From Spirochaetota bacterium (GTDB taxonomy: Bacteria > Spirochaetota > Brachyspiria > Brachyspirales > JACRPF01): DNA of 64,000 nt. A program made the translations under genes and the position numbers. The notes under the pieces are model-generated. The model had not been told where the DNA came from. It did no database searches and was given only the letters and a program-made list of their open reading frames with translations. Below are positions 24,845 through 33,607 of the stretch, one piece after another. The DNA lies in assembly GCA_038043445.1 (NCBI GenBank), contig JBBTBY010000063.1:1-64000 (forward strand), in the 5' to 3' direction. Every line of letters begins with the position of its first letter. Position 1 is the stretch's first letter.

Positions 24845-26821
24845 ATGGCTACAAGAAACACTATGCGAGAAAAAGAGATCGTTCGTTCGTTGAGTGCAGA
24901 TAGCCGTTCGCTCATCGTATATTTGGCGATCATGGCTGCTTGTGCTGCGACTATGATCGTACTGGCAGCGATGAGTATTCGTGTGCCAATGAACTTCGGC
25001 CATGATCTTAAACCGATGATATTCATGGACCTGAGTTCCGATATAGCCCGCCACGGTGATCCTGCTCACGCTCATACCCGTTATGGATTTGCAAGGAAAA
25101 GTGGAAATGACGGCTCACCCCAAAATACAGTCGATGAATTTGTCTATCTTGAAGATTATAATCCTCGTGCGAAATCTACAGACGGGCTGCACACATATGG
25201 GCACGAGCGGAATATATTTACCGGATATGAATCGCCGATCAATGCGCTCATGGCGGCAGTTCTATACCGAATAACAGGGGTGTCGGGGTTTGAAGCGAGA
25301 TCGATCGCTGCACGATGGTATTCATTCATGCATTATCTTGCCGCTTATATACTGCTCTCGATCTTTGTTTTTCTACGGATACGTAAGAGTATGACGGAAT
25401 ATCTCCTATTCTCTCTTTTTTATATATTTTCGTTCTTCGCATTATTCCATTCCACTCGCCCATTCGCCGAATCATTTTCCGTACTGTATCAGGCGGTGTT
25501 CCTCGTCTCGCTTATTCATCTCGCAGCAATTGAGGGCAGAGCGGTACTGAAAAGCGTTCTTGTCATCGGTCTTTCATTGCTCCTCTGTATCGCCGGGAAA
25601 ATGAATTACTTTTTTATTGCAGCTCCTGCCGTGGTGCTGTATCCATTCATTGACGGATCAATGAGGGCGGCCGGCAGTAAAATCAAATACTATCTGACCG
25701 CATTGATAGCACTTGTCGTGCCGGTCGCTGTATTGGCATGCATGAAATTCGATTTCCTGTTTTTTATCAATTTCATGGTAACGGGGGATCATAACTACTA
25801 CGGGCCAATGAAGGTCATCGGGAGTTTATTCGGTACATTCCATCCGAAGAATATGATATTCATCATCAACCGTACGATCGGCGATTTCGGTCTTCTACTG
25901 TTCACCGGCGGCGTCGTCGGATTCATGGTGCTTGCACGCAGATTTATTCGAATACTATCGAATGGCGGAGCCGGGGCAGAAGGGAATGACCGGTATAACG
26001 CTGCACTTTTCATTCTCATGGCAGGACATTGCGTTAACTATTTTTTCTTAAAAAATATCTATGCCGCGCATAATTATTACTTGTTCTCAGTTTTTCCGCT
26101 GTTTATTCTCGCCGCGGTCATCGCGGTAAAAGCCGGATGGGAAGCACTTCGGAATAATGCAAGTAAAAAGGTCTATATTTTTGCGCTTGCGTCATGTCTA
26201 TCTGTGACAGCGCTTTACCCGCTGTTGTCGGAGGCAAGGTCGTTCTTTTCACTTCAGCTGATACGAGGCGCAGCTGTATCGGCAGCTATCGATGGGCGAA
26301 CGAATTTCGGACACTGGATACTTCACACCATATCTTCACTCGATGCGTTCTCAACAAAAGCCGGATATCCGCTGCTCGCGGCACTTACTGCATTCAGTAT
26401 CGGCGTTCTTTTCGGCATCGCTGTACTTATCAATCGCATTCTTCGACGGCGGAACGGTTCGGCATCGGCGAATGTTCCGTTCCTTCTCTGTGTCGCAGTG
26501 ATCGGCTTCTTGTTCATCAGCACTGCGTTCAAGAATGCGTACGATATGTACTGGTATCACAGTTATTTCGGGAAAGTTTTCCCGCCTATGGTGGAGACAG
26601 CGAAAAAGCTAACGAAGCTTACCGCACCAGGAGAGGTCGTGATGAGCCGAGGGACGTTCATAGTTTTCTATACTGATCGGCTGTATTGCACTCCCCCGGA
26701 GAACGAGAAGGACGTGGCGCTTTACCGTCAGAAGGAGATACGATACCTTCTCGGCGAACCGGCACAGACAATGAAACGGTATTTTGAGAAAGTGGACGAG
26801 GGTATTTACAAATTGCGCTGA
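24845..26821 (+). CDS. Polytopic GT-C-like membrane protein
   Basis: This 658-residue protein has an N-terminal membrane anchor, a roughly 100-residue extracytoplasmic segment rich in D, H, R and Y (with NFGHDLKPMIFMDLSSDIARHG), and about ten further membrane segments, ending in a soluble tail. This is the layout of GT-C enzymes that use lipid-phosphate sugars on the outer face of the inner membrane. The acidic pair in the first loop is compatible with a catalytic role, but no close family motif is recognised, so an alternative such as a polymerase or ligase cannot be ruled out. Confidence 0.55.
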   Translation: MATRNTMREKEIVRSLSADSRSLIVYLAIMAACAATMIVLAAMSIRVPMNFGHDLKPMIFMDLSSDIARHGDPAHAHTRYGFARKSGNDGSPQNTVDEFVYLEDYNPRAKSTDGLHTYGHERNIFTGYESPINALMAAVLYRITGVSGFEARSIAARWYSFMHYLAAYILLSIFVFLRIRKSMTEYLLFSLFYIFSFFALFHSTRPFAESFSVLYQAVFLVSLIHLAAIEGRAVLKSVLVIGLSLLLCIAGKMNYFFIAAPAVVLYPFIDGSMRAAGSKIKYYLTALIALVVPVAVLACMKFDFLFFINFMVTGDHNYYGPMKVIGSLFGTFHPKNMIFIINRTIGDFGLLLFTGGVVGFMVLARRFIRILSNGGAGAEGNDRYNAALFILMAGHCVNYFFLKNIYAAHNYYLFSVFPLFILAAVIAVKAGWEALRNNASKKVYIFALASCLSVTALYPLLSEARSFFSLQLIRGAAVSAAIDGRTNFGHWILHTISSLDAFSTKAGYPLLAALTAFSIGVLFGIAVLINRILRRRNGSASANVPFLLCVAVIGFLFISTAFKNAYDMYWYHSYFGKVFPPMVETAKKLTKLTAPGEVVMSRGTFIVFYTDRLYCTPPENEKDVALYRQKEIRYLLGEPAQTMKRYFEKVDEGIYKLR

Positions 26822-26917
26822 AACGTTTATAGTGTACGGCACTGCGTCTACCCGGATCGTTATGTCCAAAGGAATATTCTTTCCGAGTTCAGGTATACGA
26901 CAGGCGAGGAATTGATC

Positions 26918-28063
26918 ATGGGTAAAAAAATACAGCTTTTTCTGCCGACATACAGCATTGACGAATGCCTTGCGGAGATACGCGAATGCCTCGAGGTCGG
27001 CTGGACAGGCATCGGGTTCAAAACAGCAAAATTCGAAGAGGCGTGGAAAGCATATTCCGGTTTCCCGAACGCCCATTTTCTCAATTCGAATACCGCGGGG
27101 CTTGCCCTTGCCATGTCGCTCTATAAACAGGAGCGGGGATGGAAGGACGGCGACGAGGTCATATCAACACCGCTGACATTCGTTTCCACGAATCATGCCA
27201 TCATGTATGAACGGCTGAAACCGGTGTTCGCCGATGTCGATGACACCCTGTGCCTCGACCCGGATTCCGTAGATTCAAAGATCTCAAAAAAAACACGCGC
27301 GGTAATGTATGTCGGGTTCGGCGGGAATGCCGGGCGCTTGAACGATATTGCGGCGCTCTGCAAAAAGAAAGGCCTTGAGCTCATCATCGATGCGGCGCAT
27401 ATGTCGGGGACGAAATACAACGGGAAGCAGGCGGGGCTCGGACTTGACTGCTCGGTCTTCTCGTATCAGGCGGTAAAGAACCTTCCGACCGCCGATTCCG
27501 GGATGATATGCTTCAATGACCCGGAGCTCGATAAAAAGGCGCGCCAGTGGAGCTGGCTCGGCATCAATCAGGATACGTACGCGCGTTCCTCCCTGAAAGG
27601 CGGGAATTATAAGTGGCTGTACGATGTAGACTATGTAGGGTACAAAGCGCACGGTAATTCGGTCATTGCAGCCATTGCGCTCGTGCAGCTCAAATATCTC
27701 GATGAGCACAATGTGCACCGACGGAAGCTTTCTTTGCTGTATCAGGAATGTCTTTCTAAAAGCAGTGCGGTGCGGTTCGTGAAACAGCTTGACGACTGCA
27801 TTTCGTCCCGGCATTTATTCCAGGTGATGGTGCCGGAGGAGAAGCGCAATGAGGCGATAGTACACCTGAACACGAACGATGTTTTCCCCGGCGTCCATTA
27901 TCGCGTGAACACTGAATACAAGATGTATCGCTACGGTCTGGGAAGCTGTCCTCGGGCGGAGAAGGCATCGCGCGAGATAATAAGCCTTCCGCTTCACATG
28001 CGCATGACCGAGGACGACGTCCGGCATGTTTCAAATACACTCCTCGCATTCCTCGAGCACTGA
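26918..28063 (+). CDS. DegT/DnrJ/EryC1/StrS-family sugar aminotransferase
   Basis: This 381-residue PLP enzyme would convert a nucleotide keto-sugar to an amino sugar. The PLP lysine is K187 in FSYQAVKNLPTADSGM, with a cofactor-binding DAAHMSGT stretch at 158-165. ATG at 26918 follows GAGGA; an in-frame TTG two codons earlier is less likely. It is one of four DegT-type enzymes in the locus. Its SYQAVKNLPT loop differs from the SF(H/Y/Q)..K pattern of the other three, suggesting a different keto-sugar substrate. Confidence 0.86.
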   Translation: MGKKIQLFLPTYSIDECLAEIRECLEVGWTGIGFKTAKFEEAWKAYSGFPNAHFLNSNTAGLALAMSLYKQERGWKDGDEVISTPLTFVSTNHAIMYERLKPVFADVDDTLCLDPDSVDSKISKKTRAVMYVGFGGNAGRLNDIAALCKKKGLELIIDAAHMSGTKYNGKQAGLGLDCSVFSYQAVKNLPTADSGMICFNDPELDKKARQWSWLGINQDTYARSSLKGGNYKWLYDVDYVGYKAHGNSVIAAIALVQLKYLDEHNVHRRKLSLLYQECLSKSSAVRFVKQLDDCISSRHLFQVMVPEEKRNEAIVHLNTNDVFPGVHYRVNTEYKMYRYGLGSCPRAEKASREIISLPLHMRMTEDDVRHVSNTLLAFLEH

Positions 28064-28073
28064 CAGAGAACGC

Positions 28074-29231
28074 ATGAAGATACTCATGATCGCTCCGACG
28101 CCTTTTTTTGCGGACCGCGGCTGTCATACACAGATATACGAGGAGATCAAGGCGCTGCAGAAGCTAGGGCATTCAATCGTTCTCTGCACATACGGCCTCG
28201 GACGCGACGTGCCGGGCGTGAAGATCGTACGAACATTGAACCCTCCCTGGTATAAAAAAATAGCAGCAGGGCCGTCCTATACGAAGATACTGCTGCTCCC
28301 ATTCCTTACGATAACCGCATTCGCAACCGCGCTCAGCTTCCGCCCAGACATCATCCATGGACATCTGCATGAGGGCGCTCTTATCGCGCGTGCGCTGCAA
28401 TTCTTCTTCCGCAAGAAGAAATATCTTTTCGACATGCAAGGTTCGCTTACCGGGGAATCCATCGCGCACGGTTTTGTGAACCGCAACAGCTTGCGTCATA
28501 AACTGCTTTCTTTCATTGAGCGGCGAATAGCGAACTACTTCCATGTCATTACACAGTCCGACAGCATGATGAAAGAACTTTCATCGTTCGGTGTACCGGA
28601 AACGCGACGTACGAATGTCCATGACGGCGTTGATACAGGGATATTCAGGCCGATGCGAATGAATAATGAACTTGCATTACGATATGGAATAGAAAAGAAG
28701 AGGCCGCGCGTACTTTTTATGGGATTATTGGTGACGTATCAGGGTGCAGATGTCATGATCGAAGCTTTTGCAAAGGCCGCAAAAAAGATGCATGATATTC
28801 AGTTCATCGTCATCGGTTTTCCGAACATTGAGAAGTATCAGGCATTGTGTGATTCCAAGGGCATCGGGGGACAGGTGAAATTCCTCGGGCGTATCGATTA
28901 TCTCGATCTTCCCCGCTATCTTTCTCTCGCTGATATCGCGGTTGCGCCGAAAATATCACCGACCGAGGGTGACGGCAAGATATATAACTACATGGCGATG
29001 GGCATGGCGACGGTGGCTTTCGACCGAAGCGTATCGCGGGAGATCCTCGGCGATACCGGTATCTACGCGAAATTCAATGATGCCGCCGATCTCGCTGAGA
29101 AAATACTATGGGCGATACAACACCCCTCAGCCTGTAAAAAATTGGGCGCGCGGGCGCGTACACGTGCCGTGGCGAACCTTTCGTGGGATGCTGTGGGCAA
29201 GCGTATCGACGAGGTTTATCGACGATTATGA
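28074..29231 (+). CDS. Glycosyltransferase, family 4
   Basis: This 385-residue GT-B enzyme has the N-terminal acceptor-side MKILMIAPTPFFADRGCHTQIYEEI pattern and the C-terminal donor-side motifs VHDGVDTGIFRP, FLGRIDYLDLPRYLSLADIAVAPK and GDGKIYNYMAMG. It would transfer a nucleotide sugar on the cytoplasmic face. Its TGA overlaps the ATG of the next methyltransferase gene, implying tight coupling of sugar transfer and methylation. Confidence 0.9.
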   Translation: MKILMIAPTPFFADRGCHTQIYEEIKALQKLGHSIVLCTYGLGRDVPGVKIVRTLNPPWYKKIAAGPSYTKILLLPFLTITAFATALSFRPDIIHGHLHEGALIARALQFFFRKKKYLFDMQGSLTGESIAHGFVNRNSLRHKLLSFIERRIANYFHVITQSDSMMKELSSFGVPETRRTNVHDGVDTGIFRPMRMNNELALRYGIEKKRPRVLFMGLLVTYQGADVMIEAFAKAAKKMHDIQFIVIGFPNIEKYQALCDSKGIGGQVKFLGRIDYLDLPRYLSLADIAVAPKISPTEGDGKIYNYMAMGMATVAFDRSVSREILGDTGIYAKFNDAADLAEKILWAIQHPSACKKLGARARTRAVANLSWDAVGKRIDEVYRRL

Positions 29232-30163
29232 AAAAGAGAAAACCAGCGATGCGAAAACACCGTTGCCCGGTCTGTCATGGGGCTGTAAAACCCCTGTTTT
29301 CAGACGGGAAGGACTATTTTATTCTGCAAGGGAAGTCTCCTGACTTCGGCATCGATCTCTGCGATGCATGCGGTCTCGGTTTTACGTTCCCGCCGATGAC
29401 CGATGAAGAACTTTCACATTACTACCCTGATGACTATGAAGCATATGTTCCCAAACGATCGTTCTCCGCTATGCTTCAGACTTGGAAATACGCATCTGAT
29501 ATCAGCATGATAAAAAAACATGTCCGCGGCGGTCGAATGCTCGAAATCGGCTGCGGACGAGGCGAATTCCTATTCGAAGCGCAGAAACACGGCTTTTCCG
29601 TCGAGGGGATTGAGCCTTCCGCAAGCGGCAGAAAATTCGCACAGGACCATTTTGGGATCAGCGTTCGGAAAGGATTCGCGGAGAATGCTCATTTTTCAGG
29701 AAGATATGACGTGATCGTCATGCGTCATGTCCTTGAGCATGTCAACGATTTTCAGCAGTGCTTAAAAAATATCGCTCGGAACGGCTTGCTGCCGAACGGG
29801 ATCCTCTTCCTGAAGCTGCCGCGTATGGACTCATGGGAAGCCCGGTACTATCGGAAATTCTGGAGCGGATATGATACCCCGAGGCATCGGGTCCATTTTT
29901 CCTTACGAGGGATCGTGAGCACCCTTCACGATCTCGGTTTCAGTACGGAGTCTGCACAGCAGGAGATAGTCCCTGCTGATCTTATTCGCAGCATTGGCTA
30001 CCGTTACCATTCCAAGGGGCCATCGATCCGGAACATATTCGGCCTGCTTTTTACCCATATGCCGTCGGCATTCAAATTGGTATTTGCGCAGATCGTGTGT
30101 ATTTTACTTTCTCCGCTCAAGGCTGGACGGATGATAGTGACAGCCCGCACGGATCCGAAGTGA
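29228..30163 (+). CDS. SAM methyltransferase with N-terminal zinc ribbon
   Basis: This 311-residue protein carries four cysteines (C13, C16, C45, C48) in a probable zinc ribbon, then a class I methyltransferase core with LEIGCGRGEF (105-114) and MRHVLEHV. The C-terminal part has a basic, hydrophobic segment that may touch the membrane. The start overlaps the preceding stop (ATGA). It probably methylates a glycan; the precise acceptor is unknown. Confidence 0.85.
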   Translation: MKKRKPAMRKHRCPVCHGAVKPLFSDGKDYFILQGKSPDFGIDLCDACGLGFTFPPMTDEELSHYYPDDYEAYVPKRSFSAMLQTWKYASDISMIKKHVRGGRMLEIGCGRGEFLFEAQKHGFSVEGIEPSASGRKFAQDHFGISVRKGFAENAHFSGRYDVIVMRHVLEHVNDFQQCLKNIARNGLLPNGILFLKLPRMDSWEARYYRKFWSGYDTPRHRVHFSLRGIVSTLHDLGFSTESAQQEIVPADLIRSIGYRYHSKGPSIRNIFGLLFTHMPSAFKLVFAQIVCILLSPLKAGRMIVTARTDPK

Positions 30164-30176
30164 GAAAGACAACGGT

Positions 30177-31688
30177 ATGAAAAAGAACGTAGTTGTTTTG
30201 TTCTATCCATCACCATGGGATGGCGAACAGCGGGGAAGGATACCATACGCATTGCTCTATCTCGAACGTATGCTCCGCGACCTTGCTGTTGAAGTCGTTC
30301 TTATCGATGAACAGGTACAACGGGAGTATCGTTCGATCATTGAGCCGATACAAGATCGGATACTGCTTGCCGGCATAAGCGCTATGACCGGGCATCAGAT
30401 CATCGGCGGAATAGCATTCTCAAAATATATAAAATCTTTGCACGATATACCGGTGGTATGGGGCGGCTGGCAGGCAACACTTCTGCCCGAGCAAGTCCTT
30501 GCTGAGGCATATATCGACATGATAATCATGGGGCAAGGTGAGATCCCCTTCCAAAAACTAGTAGATGGGATGCTACAGGGAAGCGATATCACTCAAATAA
30601 AGGGTTTGGGGTTTAAGAAAGACGGGAGCATAGTAGTAAATCCCATTGAAAAGTTCGTCGATATGAATAATTTCCCGCGAGTCGATTACCGGTTGATCGA
30701 TATCAATAACTATGTCTATAAAAGCGCTTATGCGGAACGATGTATTGGTTATTTCACCAGCCATGGATGTCCATATAATTGCGCATTCTGCTGTGTAGCC
30801 GAAGTCTATGGGCGACGATGGTACCATAAATCGATCGACACCATTATTGAAGACATCGCCTATTTTAAAAAAGCAGCCGGGGTCGACAGCGTTTCATTCG
30901 ATGACGATAACTTTTTTGTGAATAAGGGTTTTACCATCGAGCTCTGCCGCACATTCGTTCAGTCTGATGTCCGTGTACTATGGGATACAAGCGCACATGC
31001 GGGTCTGTTTTTGCGGTTGTTCTCGGACAATGAAGTCGGGCTTTTTCATCAAGCCGGATGCAGACAGATCTATATCGGTGCTGAATCCGGGGACCAAGCG
31101 GTACTCGATCGAGTAGCAAAAGATGCAACAGTCGATGACAATTATAAATTCGTCGAGGTGCTGAATCGGCACCATATAACACCATTGTTCTCAACGATGA
31201 TCTGTCTGCCGATGGACCCGGGAAAGGACATGCAATTAACACTTGATATGATACGAAAGGCGAAACTGATCGATCGTTCGCTTCGCTCGCGGATATTTTT
31301 TTACACTCCATATCCCGGAACGGAACTATATGATGAAGCTGTGAAGAAGGGATTTTTGCCGCCTGGAAGACTGGAAGATTGGGCTACCCACACATTGCGG
31401 AAATTCCATGCGCCCTGGTGGACCCGTGATTATCGCTGGCAGCTTGAGATATTCGCCAATTTCTATTTGCCATTGGTCAATCCGAATTATTACAGAATGG
31501 CCCCGAAAAGCGTGCGCCCGATCGCGTATCTTGTAAATAAATTGTTTGGGCCCATCGCCTATCTTCGATTTAAGTTCAATTTATTAATGTTCCCTATTGA
31601 AGCGATATTGTTTTTACTCTCATTGCGGTTTTTTAACAGGATATTTCACACGCACTTTTGTCTCGGTTTCGAAAGTTATCTTGATTGA
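30177..31688 (+). CDS. B12-binding-type radical SAM protein
   Basis: This 503-residue protein combines an N-terminal Rossmann-like region of the cobalamin-binding kind (1-150: LFYPSPWD, GISAMTG, VVWGGWQATLLPE, MGQGE) with a radical SAM barrel whose cluster motif is C198-x3-C202-x2-C205 (GCPYNCAFC). The canonical DxHxxG cobalamin motif is not seen. Such proteins methylate or rearrange unreactive carbons. In this locus it may C-methylate a sugar or lipid carrier. The C-terminal region ends with a hydrophobic, membrane-associated part. Confidence 0.82.
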   Translation: MKKNVVVLFYPSPWDGEQRGRIPYALLYLERMLRDLAVEVVLIDEQVQREYRSIIEPIQDRILLAGISAMTGHQIIGGIAFSKYIKSLHDIPVVWGGWQATLLPEQVLAEAYIDMIIMGQGEIPFQKLVDGMLQGSDITQIKGLGFKKDGSIVVNPIEKFVDMNNFPRVDYRLIDINNYVYKSAYAERCIGYFTSHGCPYNCAFCCVAEVYGRRWYHKSIDTIIEDIAYFKKAAGVDSVSFDDDNFFVNKGFTIELCRTFVQSDVRVLWDTSAHAGLFLRLFSDNEVGLFHQAGCRQIYIGAESGDQAVLDRVAKDATVDDNYKFVEVLNRHHITPLFSTMICLPMDPGKDMQLTLDMIRKAKLIDRSLRSRIFFYTPYPGTELYDEAVKKGFLPPGRLEDWATHTLRKFHAPWWTRDYRWQLEIFANFYLPLVNPNYYRMAPKSVRPIAYLVNKLFGPIAYLRFKFNLLMFPIEAILFLLSLRFFNRIFHTHFCLGFESYLD

Positions 31689-31747
31689 TTTTATGGCGGT
31701 ACGATAGTGTTGAAAACGGCAGCATAAGAACAAGAAAGGAATAAGAC

Positions 31748-32527
31748 ATGGATAGTAATACGGTCAAGGAAAAATATGATAGTACCGCGCAGCAATACAT
31801 ACAGCTCGAGGAAAGTCATTATCAAATGACATGCCATTCTGCCGCAGCATCGAAATATTTGAAATCGCATGCAGTCGATGTTGTGATAGACGTTGGCTGC
31901 GGCTCAGGGGCGGTAATACGGCGTCTTGCTGCTGAATATCCGAACGTGAAATTTGTTGGGATAGACATCAGTCCAGAACTGGTCAAAATAGGGAAAGTAA
32001 AATACTGCTCTAAGAACATAGAATTTGTTGTCGCTGATTTTTCCATTGACCACCAAAAGATCATTGACAAGTACAAGTTAAAGTCGAAACATGTCCTTTT
32101 TTTGGTATTGGGACCAATGGAGCATTACCATAGCGATGATAAATTTACACAAGCAGTCGCAAATACATGGGGAATGATAAAGGATGGTGGTTTTGTCAAC
32201 CTCTTTTTGAACCAAGATGTTATCGGCAGGCGATTTGTGATGGGGAAAGGAAAAAAATACTGGACCGCCCGAGACGCGTTGCATACATATAGTGGAGAGA
32301 AAGATCGCGTGCACTTAAAATACTACTCATTTTTTCTACTAGATGTTATTCGTGCCCGCACCACAATTGGCGATATGATCCTCGTTCTAATCGATCGATT
32401 ATTGATGAATGCACCTGCATCGCTCGCTAAGAAGATCGCTGTTGCATTTGAGATATTGATCGAGCGGGGGGGACAGGTGGAGATCCTGCACGAAAAAAAA
32501 CGTTCCCCCGATATGTCGGGATGTTAA
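31748..32527 (+). CDS. SAM-dependent methyltransferase
   Basis: This 259-residue class I methyltransferase has the motif VIDVGCGSGAV (46-56), then FVGIDISPELVKIGK and a VLFLVLGPMEHY segment. AAGAAAGGA precedes the start. It shares its last 7 bases with the next gene, suggesting coupled translation with the AglD-type membrane protein. It and its neighbour are visibly richer in A and T than the upstream housekeeping genes, a possible sign of transfer. The substrate is unknown. Confidence 0.8.
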   Translation: MDSNTVKEKYDSTAQQYIQLEESHYQMTCHSAAASKYLKSHAVDVVIDVGCGSGAVIRRLAAEYPNVKFVGIDISPELVKIGKVKYCSKNIEFVVADFSIDHQKIIDKYKLKSKHVLFLVLGPMEHYHSDDKFTQAVANTWGMIKDGGFVNLFLNQDVIGRRFVMGKGKKYWTARDALHTYSGEKDRVHLKYYSFFLLDVIRARTTIGDMILVLIDRLLMNAPASLAKKIAVAFEILIERGGQVEILHEKKRSPDMSGC

Positions 32528-33507
32528 AAAAAATCGGATCACTGGCAGCTCGGTACAGCACGGCAATTAAGATATGCATTGCGGTCTGCCTTCTTGTTTG
32601 GTTCATCGTACATTCCGATATGCGGAAGATACTGGGAGCCTTCCATTCACTTTCGTTCCGCACATGCTTGTTCGTCATCGTAATTGACATGGCTGCCATT
32701 ACTGTGAGCGCAATGAAGTGGAACCTATTACTGCCGCGATATTCTCTCGCCGTGCTCATAAACCTCGGCATGATCGGCAGATTCTATTCTCTTGTATTGC
32801 CGGGTCAAATTGCCGGCGAGGTGGTAAAATCGTTTCGCCTTGCACAAGGCAAAAAAAATGGCAGCCAAATCGCGTTATCAGTCATCGTTGATCGAATTAC
32901 CGGTACCATCGGTATTTTTATTGTCGGTGTCGCGGGGCTATTTTTGTCAAACAAGCGAATACCATGGTTCGTTCCAGTGATTGTATTGCTATTAATTTTT
33001 TTCGGTGTATGTGTACTGTTCAGCATCATGATCCCCTTTCTATATCGTGCGGTAATGAATATAATAAATGCAGCGGCAAAAAAACATTCACTTATACGGA
33101 AAAATATCCGGCAGCTCGTTACATTTATAGAGGCATGGCGAACATATGGGAAAAGATGGGAAATAATCATTTTCAATATACTATTAGGAGTAGTATTTCA
33201 ATGTCTGGGGATATGCATGGTAATGCTGTTTGCATCGGACTTCGGTATCGTGTTGTCATGCTTCGACTGGTGTCTGGTCCTTTCGGGGGTTACGATCGTC
33301 CTTCTTCTTCCGATAACAATTGGAGGGATTGGGGTTCGTGAAGCGAGCATTGTCGGATTTCTAGCATGGTTTGGGGTCCAAAACGAATATGCATTGGCTT
33401 TATCGTTCGCCATCTTCGGATTACAGATTCTTGATGCGGCCGCAGGAGGAATCATTGATGTTGTTATTCATGGCGCCCGCATAAAGCTTGCAGAAAAAGG
33501 CAGATGA
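32521..33507 (+). CDS. AglD/LPG-synthase transmembrane-region-like protein (UPF0104)
   Basis: This 328-residue integral membrane protein has about eight transmembrane segments and the family signature FYSLVLPGQIAGEVVKSFRLAQ with a conserved VDRITG segment. Relatives include the membrane half of lysylphosphatidylglycerol synthase and AglD-type proteins that have been linked to lipid-linked sugars. It may move or modify a lipid-linked intermediate. It has no soluble catalytic domain. Confidence 0.82.
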   Translation: MLKKIGSLAARYSTAIKICIAVCLLVWFIVHSDMRKILGAFHSLSFRTCLFVIVIDMAAITVSAMKWNLLLPRYSLAVLINLGMIGRFYSLVLPGQIAGEVVKSFRLAQGKKNGSQIALSVIVDRITGTIGIFIVGVAGLFLSNKRIPWFVPVIVLLLIFFGVCVLFSIMIPFLYRAVMNIINAAAKKHSLIRKNIRQLVTFIEAWRTYGKRWEIIIFNILLGVVFQCLGICMVMLFASDFGIVLSCFDWCLVLSGVTIVLLLPITIGGIGVREASIVGFLAWFGVQNEYALALSFAIFGLQILDAAAGGIIDVVIHGARIKLAEKGR

Positions 33508-33607
33508 TATAGTATCGAATGCGAATAGTGTGCAAATATAAAACAACGAGTGGAGCACTTCAATGTGTCCAACATCCATGAAAAAGAAACAGGTGATGTG
33601 ATTCACA

